DNA of 64,000 nucleotides from Gnetum montanum (lineage: Eukaryota > Streptophyta > Gnetopsida > Gnetales > Gnetaceae), in assembly GCA_015680685.1 (NCBI GenBank), contig MNCI01004089.1:272375-336374 (forward strand), given 5' to 3'. The translations under genes were made by a program, and so were the position numbers. Positions 56,476-64,000 of this stretch are shown here, one piece after another. Numbering within the stretch: position 1 is the first letter of the stretch; the number at the start of each line of letters is the position of its first letter. The notes under the pieces are model-generated. The model saw only the letters and a list, made by a program, of their open reading frames with translations. It was not told the DNA's origin and did not search any database.

Positions 56476-58704
56476 TGTACCATCTGAAATTGTTGGTGTT
56501 GGGCTGGAGCATTACAGGCACCGAAAGATTCATAGACAAGCACAGCAAACCCTGCCTCCTCTTAAGGGCAAGCTGGAAACGGATGAAGGCAGAGTGCCTT
56601 GGATGGTCCACACATGGATCAAATAAGGACTTCCCCAACGTTTTCCACTACAACACGTTGGGTTATACGTAAACTGCAACTAAATATAAGCTAGTACGAA
56701 ACATACAGAAAATGTAAATGTGCGTAAACATTGAAAACGATTTAAACTATAATGAAAGTTGGCCAAATTTATCAAATGTATTGAAAAAGAGTGGGTACAA
56801 AGCACTGCTCTGTATGCAGTTGTGGATCTACATAAGGTGGAAGTATAGCCTCGGTTGATGAGGATGGGTGATGATAACTAATGGAAATTTCTACAGGCAC
56901 AGTGTGAATGTTGTATGCTCAGCGTACAGGATGTATGCCCAATGTGTGAGATCTATGCTCCCATGCTCTATGTGTGAAAATGATCAACTTTTTCCAACCT
57001 CGCCCCAAAATCGAACCAATCAATCCAAACCCCGATTTAGTCAAAAATTGGGGTTTTTATATGATCTTAGAGCGTGGAATTCAGATCTGGAGTGGGATGA
57101 TTGGCTATGGAAGGTGAAATGTACAGATCTGGTGACATGTGGGGCATTGACCGGTGTGAAAGAATAAAATTTTACAAGTGTGCAGCATGAACACTTTCCA
57201 TTTCACATGCTGGGCATGCAGACCCTTAGTGTGTGAACTTTCATGCCCACAAAAANTTCCATTTCACATGCTGGGCATGTAGACCCTTAGTGTATGAACT
57301 TTCATGCCCACAAAAAATGAATGAATGATAGCTGTACAATAGATTTCATGGTTCTAGCCTATAGATCTAAGCTCTGGCATCCTGTTTCTAGCTTCATCAT
57401 GTTATTCTAAGCTCCGTGGTGTCCTGGCATGTCCATAGAGCTTCTAGCGTGTCAGTTTGGGTGTCTGGCGTGTTTCTGTACCCTCATACATTGGTCGTAT
57501 ACGCTCCATACGCTAGACAGCAGGTGGTCAAGAGGGAAATATTTTGACCTATATTTTGATGTCTAAATAATAATTTTGAAAATGGATCTAGATGCCTGAT
57601 ATCCTGAGGGTTCTACCTATCAAATTTTGGCTCATTTGGCCTTAATTTGGTAGGGTTTTTGGAGGCCTAAAGTTGAGCATGCTGGCCACACACTAGGCGT
57701 ATACGCTAGGAGTATAGGCCAGCATGTGAGCATGAAAATTACAATTTAGGAATTAGATCTGGTATGATGGGCTATGTACACTAATCCTAGAGTCTTTTTT
57801 GTCCTCCAGGTCATCCAAGAGTTGATATTAACTTTATTTTGATGGAGTTTTAGACTCATCTCTGAGGTGCATGTTGGCTGTACATTGGGCGTATATGCTA
57901 GGCGTGTAGGCCAGGGTGTGAGGCCCAAAATGATACTATTGATGCCAAAAATGGAATTTTTCAAAGCTTTTGATGATTTAGACTAGATGCCCATGTCCCA
58001 AGGGTCAACCCCATGCTAAAAACTTTCCCGAAAGTGCCTATTTAACCTTGTCCTTGGTGTCAAACGCTGGGCATACACACTAGGCATGCAGGATGTACAT
58101 GCTCAACATGTGAACTCAAAAGTGCATGATTTCAAGGTTAAAAATTGATTTTCTTGAGCCCATGATGATTATCAACAATTTCCCTATCTTTGAGAGTCAA
58201 TTCCTTATGAAACTATTGCTCTAAAGTGCCTGTTTTGGGTCACCTTTGAAGTCATACGCTGGGCGTACACGTTGGGCGTGTGAGCCAGCGTGTAGGCAAG
58301 AAATGACCCATTTGGTGCCTAAAATTTGATTGTCAGAAGCCTAAGACCTACTTGGAATCCTAGGGAAGGTCACAGGGAGTCTAGACCTTCAATTCTTGCC
58401 TATTTTGATGAGTCTTTGTGGCTCAAAAGTTGTTGCACACTGGGCCATACGCTGGGCATGTATAGGCCAACATACAGGATGCATACTTAGTGAAAACCAA
58501 GTATTTTGAGCTCAAAATTTGCTAGGTTTGATTCCATATATCACTATAGTATTTTTTGGATCCCAAGGAACCATTTCTTACTTAGTTAGACTCTATTTGA
58601 AGTTGTCTGTGAGGTCCTCAAGCTTCAGTCATGCTGGGGAGCATCATGACTTAGCTCGATTCTTGTTGGAGAAGTGCTAAGTTCAGAATTTTTGTGGTGT
58701 TTCA
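56476..58704 (-). repeat. 3' LTR of element D
   Basis: Begins TGTACCATCTGAAATTG, homologous to TGTGCCGTCCGAAATTG of LTR A, and ends GTGGTGTTTCA as in A. It is 2.2 kb long. The first 200 bp are clearly related to LTR A (GCACCGAAAGAT, AAGGACTTCCCC). Degenerate GCGTATACGC words occur at 57480-57710 and 57890. A TATA-like ATATAAAAACCCC lies near 57054 on the minus strand. An N at 57256 separates two near-identical 60-bp copies, so part of the length is artificial. Confidence 0.78.
57196..57316. repeat. 60-bp direct repeat split by an N (assembly seam)
   Basis: 57196-57255 and 57257-57316 are near-identical copies (TTCCATTTCACATGCTGGGC and on) around the N at 57256. Very likely an unmerged contig overlap. 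Confidence 0.68.
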
Positions 58705-58718
58705 TTGGCCCCTCTTTG
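58705..58718 (-). other. Polypurine tract of element D
   Basis: The minus strand reads CAAAGAGGGGCCAA directly before the LTR start TG. This is a typical second-strand primer of LTR elements and fixes the inner LTR border. The matching part of element A is missing. Confidence 0.72.
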
Positions 58719-59385
58719 TTGATGCTTGTAGGAATCAACCCGGGAAGCGTCAAAAAAGAAGTAAAAAACACCACAAGAAACTTGGTAGAAATATTGTCCT
58801 TTGGCACTTGGCCAGATGTCATCGCACCGTGTTCAATAGTACATGGGATTGGGGAAATGAAGTTTGTAGCTGGATAGGGAAATGAAAATTGTGGGGATTG
58901 GGAACTGATTAAGGGATTGTGCATGGTGAAGGGGATGCTTTGGTGTGTGTATGGGTCATGTTGATCCTTGTCAATAGCCATTTTCTAGCAGACTTGTAAC
59001 TAAGACATGAGGTGTACGTCCTTTGGTGGAAGAAGACTCTTGTTTAGTGTTTAAGAGAACTTGTTGGCACAACCAAAGCCACGATGATGATGTGTTGCGT
59101 TCTTTGGAGGAACAAGGCCTCTGTTTGGTGTTAAAGGGAACCTGTTGGCAAAGAGCCAAAGCCATGCAATGAGATGTTACTTGAGTGCTTGATACATGGG
59201 TACTTGCCTCCAAGACAACTACCTTCCCACCTGGGGCTTGTATGGGAAGTGTCAAGGGTTTTGTGTTTCTTTTTGGCTTTTTTGCTCTTTCTTATTTGCG
59301 CTTTTATTGTTTTTTCTTTTTATTTTTCTTTATTTTTTTTTATTTTTGGTTTTTTGTTGTTTCTTTATATATATTTTTTGTAAAG
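58719..59385. other. 3' interior of element D, absent from element A
   Basis: Holds a plus-strand basic open frame (58694-58885) I do not recognise, a tandem pair of about 82 bp at 59009-59172 (shared word CTTTGG-GGAA-AAG) and a long pyrimidine-rich run at 59265-59380. After 59385 homology to 3120-3564 of element A begins. Confidence 0.5.
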
Positions 59386-59869
59386 AGATTTGTTTTGATC
59401 TTGCACTCATGCTCAAGTGCCATGTTGTGTGTTGCAATTGCTTAAAAGTGTTGCAATGTGGACGGTGTGCTCAATGTTTCGGGATGCACTGGGTGTGTCA
59501 AGGGTGTAACTGAGTAGAGTATGTTGAGGAATAGATGGGAAATGTAACGGGAAATGTACTAGTGAATGGCTTGATTAACCTTGTTACGTGTGTTAGGAAC
59601 AATGTGGTACCTTGCTGCTATGAAAAAGTGCATTCTCATACGAACACCTCTGAATGTCATCCTGCAAACACTACTCCAAGAAGACAAGAAAACCACGAGT
59701 GAGTGAGTAAGCTTAGACTTGAATAGTAATTGATGAAGCAAAGGCACCAAATGAGATTTTAGGCATTGCATATGAATGATAGCAATGTTGTTAATATCAA
59801 CTGGTGATGAGTGAGGCAGCAGCTTTGATGAAGTTTGAATGCAGCTACAGATCGGGAGGCTAGAGATGA

Positions 59870-60227
59870 AGCTGCCAGTTTATAGTCATAGCAAGATGTC
59901 GTGGGTTAGTTTTATGTCATAACCCATTGGATGTTGCTAGTTTAGCATCGTAGCAGATGGTACATTGCTAGTTTATAGTCTTAGCGAACTGTGGAGAGGC
60001 AAACCACTTTATAGTCTTAGCGGACTCTAGCGAACAAAACTGTGGCAATTTAATGTCGTACTGGACGGGTACTAGTTTATTGTCATTGTGGACGAACTGT
60101 GGTGTTAGATTATCGTCATAATGCCAGGACGAGTGGTGGTGCCAGTTTTAGGTCATGATTCCAGGACCGTGGATTAGATGTGTTAGTTTTGGTGCTAGTT
60201 TATCGTCATAATGTTAGGACGATGCGT
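59870..60227. repeat. Hairpin-motif array of element D (same class as array 1 of A)
   Basis: About ten copies of (T/C)AGTTTA-NN-stem-loop-stem. Variants include GTCTTAGCGGAC, GTCGTACTGGAC, GTCATTGTGGAC, CGTCATAATGCCAGGACG and GTCATGATTCCAGGAC. The order of variants partly follows array 1 of element A, so the arrays are homologous. Confidence 0.75.
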
Positions 60228-60342
60228 GTGTGCATCTGTATGACCCTGTAAACAGAAGCAACTAGAGAAAAAAATGTTAAATAGCAACTGCAAAAAAATG
60301 AATTGAAATGCACCAATAAATAGAAAATGATGTGAAACGGTG

Positions 60343-60365
60343 GTAGTTTAAGGCCTTTTTGGGCC
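60343..60365. repeat. Single GGCC-type hairpin motif in element D
   Basis: TAGTTTAAGGCC-TTTTTG-GGCC, the stem type of the array in element B between antisense gene and protease. It lies on the protease side of the deletion. Confidence 0.65.
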
Positions 60366-61463
60366 ATGAGAGGACGCGTAGGCTAGTACAATACAAACAA
60401 ATGTGACATATGCACTGCAAAAGAATGTGAAGAGTCTGCAGAGATTTAGGTTGTTTTTGGCCTCAAGGGTGCTGTGATCATGTGGTTGTCTCCTAATCGA
60501 ATGTGGTTTTGGAAGCATTTTAGGCTTAGGCTCTGCTGGAAGGCTTATGATTTTCGCCACTCGTTCAGGTGTTTTAGCTTTAAATACTATGTTGGTTGCC
60601 ACTTGTTTGGGCATTTTAGCTCTAGGTGTTGCATTTCTTGCCATGTGTGTTGCTTCAAGAGGATCCTCTTTCAAGACCTATGACATGTCTATGTTGTGGT
60701 CAGCTTGAAAGGGAGTGTTGTCACCATGTATAATCACTTTTCCACCTTCATATGGAAGGCGGATTTCTTGATGTATCGGTGAGGAAATGGCTCATTGTTG
60801 TGCTAGCCAAGGTCTACCAAGAATCATGTTGAAACTAGGCATCTCTTCTATGATAGTGAATTCCGCGCTGGTGGGGAATTGTTCTCCTGCCACAAAGGCC
60901 AAGTTGATTGTGCCCTTAACTATGACACATGATCCATTGAAAGATTTTAAACACGTGGTTTCTGTTGGCATGATCTCATCTGCCATGCCTAGTTTGTCGA
61001 TGACGGAGTATAGAACAATGTTTGTTACCACACCATCATCAACGTTCACTCTGTGAATGGTACATTGCCCAACACGTATGCTAATCAACAATGGAGCTGT
61101 TGTGACCTCCCCTCATTCAGGGTTAACTTTAACTACATCTTCGTAGAAGGATAAGGTTTTTGAACCTGATCCTTGTGGTGTGTGTTGTGAAATCATTGTA
61201 CGAATGGATTCCATGTTAGCAGGGATGTCTTCTGTAATAGGAATGGATGCTAACGTTTGTGCTAAGGCTTCGCGATGAGCCGATGATGTCATGACCAGGT
61301 TGTACAAGCTGATGGTTGTGTTCTTTTGTTTGAGCGTTTGTTTCACTTGGGCTAGTGTAGCTACAAAGTCTGTGTTGTTTGTCGTTGTGTTGGTTGCCTC
61401 TGTATGGGTCAAGGGCTTGGGCTTGGTTTGTTTGGGATTAGGGACAGGGCCCCCAGCGTTCAA
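60366..61463 (-). pseudogene. Aspartic protease of element D
   Basis: The same fold as in A and B: LISIRVGQCTIHRVNVDDG near 61091-61040 followed by ATNIV-like residues, CLKSFNGSCVIVKGTI, and FNMILGRPWLAQ. The triad is again D-D-G. An N-terminal piece at 61113-61463 (HREALAQTLASIPITEDIP) belongs to the same protein in another frame. The tail after 60792 is Pro/Lys-rich. Stops split it into three frames. Confidence 0.78.
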
Positions 61464-61489
61464 TTGCTATGTACTAGGTGTGGCCTTCT

Positions 61490-62260
61490 CTTCGGTAGTG
61501 GATGTTGTTCATTATTTGTTCATCCTCTTCTGCTGCCATATGGTAGGCTTACCCGTGTCGTTGGCAAGGTTGACTCTTGAGGGAGAAGAGGTTGAGACAT
61601 TGCCTATGGTTGGGCTCTGGGTAGGTGAGGGGCCATCACGTGGTGGCACCTTTATGAAAAATGGTAGTTTGGGAGGAGTCATTCATGTTTGACTAGCTTG
61701 TTGTGGCACCTTGATGATGAAAGATTTCTTTGCAGTTGCGGTCGGTGCATCATGCTAGTTTAACGTCTTAGCAGACGGCTGTGATGGTACTTTGACTACA
61801 AAGGGTGTCTTTGGTGCTCAGGATTGCATTGAATCTTCCTAGTTTAATGTCTTAGTAGACGTTTGTGGTGGTGGTACCTTGACCACGAAAGGTGTCATCG
61901 GTGCTCTAAGTGGCACCTTGATGATTATGGGAGGCCCCTTGCTTGTGGAGGCAGAGGAGATTGTTGCCTTGCTGGGAGGCACATGGATCACAAAAGGTTG
62001 GTGCACAGGTTTAGGCCTGCTATCCATGCCAATGGAGTTTATGACATAAGAGGCATCATCTGTGCTGGGTTGATTTAGGGTGTTGATGTTGAGTTGTCCC
62101 CGCTTGATCATTGCTTGTAGATCATCCTATAACGCATGGCAGGTGTCAGTGTTGTGACTAGACATCTGGTGGTAGTGATAGAATTGGTCCAACTTGAAAT
62201 GTCGTGGAATTGGGGGCTTGTTTGGTGCTGCTAAGGTGGGGTTCCTCAGTAGCTCACAGT
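61490..62260 (-). pseudogene. Knuckle and repetitive Gag-PR spacer of element D
   Basis: A degenerate knuckle near 62200-62140 (YHYHQM, HNTDTC), then the repeated phrase PFVIHVPP, PFVVKVPP and PFFIKVPP as in A and B. Two copies of the hairpin motif are embedded (61755-61778 and 61838-61861). In the sense frame each reads S-(A/T)-K-T-L-N-stop directly after a VVKVP repeat. Frames are otherwise broken. Confidence 0.65.
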
Positions 62261-62329
62261 ACCTGCCATGTCAACGGTGGGCATTCTCTGCTACGTGTTT
62301 GTATTGGATTTTCCTGGATTTAAGGAGTT

Positions 62330-63167
62330 GCTCTAGTAGTTCATAAGGTCACGCAGGTAGTGGTGTGTACTTAGAGCAATCCTTGCACTGAAAGTTGGAT
62401 CTTGGGGTGGCCCCTGTTGTTGCAGGTGGGTTGGTACAGGTGTTTGTTGTTTTTATGTTTATGGCTACAATTTCTGTTGTTGTCTATTGTTTGGCAAGAT
62501 GTTGGTTCTTGTGAGCCACATAGGTGGGATCATTGCTGGTTTGTGCAGCTTGTTCTATATTCTTTATTTGTACAAATGCTTGGCTAAGAGTGCATGAGTT
62601 AAGATAGTATAATTTGGACTTTACAAAATCATTAACGACCCCCTTTAGAATAGTGAGGAGATAAGTCTCCGGGATTGGCTCATGGAGCTCATTGAGGGCA
62701 GCACTTCATCATTGAATGAACTTCTGCACAGGCTCAAGTGGTGCTTATTTCACTTGTATCAGAGTGTCTAGTGTTGCTTCAGGCTTTAGGTTGTACTTAA
62801 ACCTGGTAATGAACTAGTGTAACAGATCCTCCAAAGAGGATATGGAGTTACGAGCTAAGGCTCGGTACCAGTCTAAGGCTACACCCGTTAAGGACATAGC
62901 GAACACACGCAAGATTTTGTGGGGCCAAGCTTGAAGCAATAGAGTCTTTGATCAGAATGTTACCAAGTGAGCATTTGGGTCTCCCTTGCCGTTGTACTTG
63001 GTTAACTGTGGGAGTGTGATTCCCTTGGGTAAAGCTAACAGTGGCACTAAAGAGCTAATTGGATCATCGTGGTAGAAGTTCAGTACTTTAACTACTTCAG
63101 TGTTGGCGGTTTTGCAGTGCTTTACCTCATCAGCTAACGCTTGCATCCATTGTTTTGCTTCTACCAC
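62330..63167 (-). pseudogene. Gag capsid region of element D
   Basis: Capsid Gag as in A and B: VLNFYHDDPISS, LPQLTKYNGKGDPNAHLVTF, then in other frames ALDWYRAL-like and FVKSKLYYL-like pieces to about 62590. Several stops and frame changes. Confidence 0.78.
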
Positions 63168-63852
63168 TCTTGAGCAGTAGGCAGATTAGTTGGTTGGGAA
63201 GATTGTATCATCAGTTGCTGCTATGGAGAAATGTTCAGAGTTGGGATTACAGGGTGTAGCATGCTGAAGTAAGTGGGTTGTTGAACAAGGGGTGTGATTC
63301 CTTGTCTAGCCACTAACTATGGGGTAACACCCTGAATGTGTGGGGCCGATGTAACAAAAGCGACCCCATGCATTTACACTGGCGACATGTACTGGATGGA
63401 TGTGGATGTGGGTAGTCCATGTTGGAACACCGGTGCTTGTGTGCTCGTTGACATTTGGTGAGTGGTCGTCTATCCCATGAGAGGATGGACTGATTGATTC
63501 ATGTAGGTGTGGGGACTAAGGGTGTGGTATGAATCCTCAGGTTCAGATTATGCCTCGAAGTCATCTACATTATGTTGGTTTTGGGGCTCCTCATTAGGTC
63601 GTCATGTGTTTTGGCTCCTTGCCGGAAGGAGCTGAGAGATGAGTTAGTGATGAGGCTCAAAAAGGGGGATGATGTCATATAAAGAGGGGACAAATTCATG
63701 ACCTCCCATGTATATGCACTCAAAATTTCACTTTGCCTCCTGTTCTATGGTGTCAAGGGGAAGGTTGGTCTAAATCTTCACACATATAAAGTTGTACTAT
63801 TCCTATGTGAGGATTATGAAGGTGCATGCGTTAGAGTTCTGAGATGACTCCA
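63168..63852 (-). pseudogene. N-terminal Gag domain of element D
   Basis: From an ATG at 63852 the minus strand reads a decayed copy of the conserved block (YNFICVKI-like residues near 63800, then GGHEFVPSLYDIIP). It matches the N-terminal domain in A and B. Many stops. The leader (63853-64000) is rich in GCGT/CAGCGT words, and no primer site is reached before the window ends. Confidence 0.62.
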
Positions 63853-64000
63853 TGGTGATGTGTGACGAGGCAGCGTACAGGCTAGCTAACAAGTGCCGAG
63901 TGTTTTTCAGGCTAAGTGTGCAGCGTCTGTAATGTTGTTGAACTACAGCATGTGCAGCGTGATGAATTGCAGTGTGACTAACTGTCCAACGTGTGAAGAC

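Larger units (their letters stand above)
56476..64000 (-). mobile_element. Element D, Tat relative lacking RT, integrase and antisense gene
   Basis: Left to right: 3' LTR, polypurine tract, 3' interior, hairpin arrays, protease, Gag-PR spacer, knuckle, capsid and N-terminal Gag up to the window edge. The protease side and the 3' interior are joined without RT, the two RNases H, integrase or the antisense gene. It is therefore a non-autonomous derivative or a deleted copy. Its 5' LTR is outside the window. It is inserted into the protease of element H; the partner of the left flank GGTAG is not visible. Confidence 0.75.

Noticed and set aside
59196-59513. Plus-strand frame with a long Phe/Leu-rich stretch as a membrane protein
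   Set aside because: The hydrophobic part is only the translation of a T-rich pyrimidine run (59265-59380) in the 3' interior of element D.

Overview
The window is repeat-derived plant DNA, and I found no cellular host gene in it. It is a pile of LTR and non-LTR retrotransposons, many nested and all decayed by point mutation (mostly C to T or G to A, producing TAG and TGA stops). The Ty3/gypsy elements belong to the Tat lineage: gag, protease (PR), reverse transcriptase (RT), RNase H, a second archaeal-type RNase H, and integrase. With DUF4283-type plant LINEs beside them, this points to a seed plant with a large repeat-rich genome. A gymnosperm is plausible, but the sequence does not prove it.

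Layout. (1) Positions 1-27648: a Tat element on the minus strand (element B, outer). It keeps its 5' LTR (26246-27648), primer binding site, gag, protease and a plus-strand antisense gene; its RT, integrase and 3' LTR would lie left of the window. A second element of the same clade (element A, 392-18572, minus strand) is inserted inside an exon of B's antisense gene, with 5-bp target duplications (GACTG / GACTA). A has gag, PR, its own antisense gene, RT, two RNases H and integrase. A 1.2-kb copy of A's right flank lies between A's left LTR and its interior, where the original end of the element is missing. (2) 27649-34762: AT-rich DNA holding a badly decayed LINE on the minus strand and small tRNA-like (SINE-like) relics. 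(3) 34763-40009: a dead LINE on the minus strand bounded by imperfect 16-bp target duplications. (4) 40010-43900: AT-rich DNA with little recognisable. (5) 43900-56475: fragments of at least three further LTR elements: G (plus, gag/PR fragment), F (plus, gag only, two LTRs) and H (minus, LTR and PR fragment). (6) 56476-64000: element D, a relative of A and B on the minus strand, with 3' LTR, polypurine tract, PR and gag but no antisense gene, RT or integrase.

The most interesting system is in elements A and B. Between protease and reverse transcriptase they carry an antisense gene of at least seven exons, encoding a large protein of unknown function with a coiled-coil C-terminal half. In A it has its own TATA box, and its splice junctions stay in phase in three partial copies. 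Every non-coding boundary between modules carries a short repeated motif of the form TAGTTTA-NN-stem-loop-stem, whose stem sequences change in a compensated way between elements (GTC/GAC, TGCC/GGCA, GGCC/GGCC, CGTC/GACG). In D two of these arrays lie side by side where the antisense gene, RT and integrase have been lost. The protease of four separate elements has DDG in place of the usual DTG/DSG active site.
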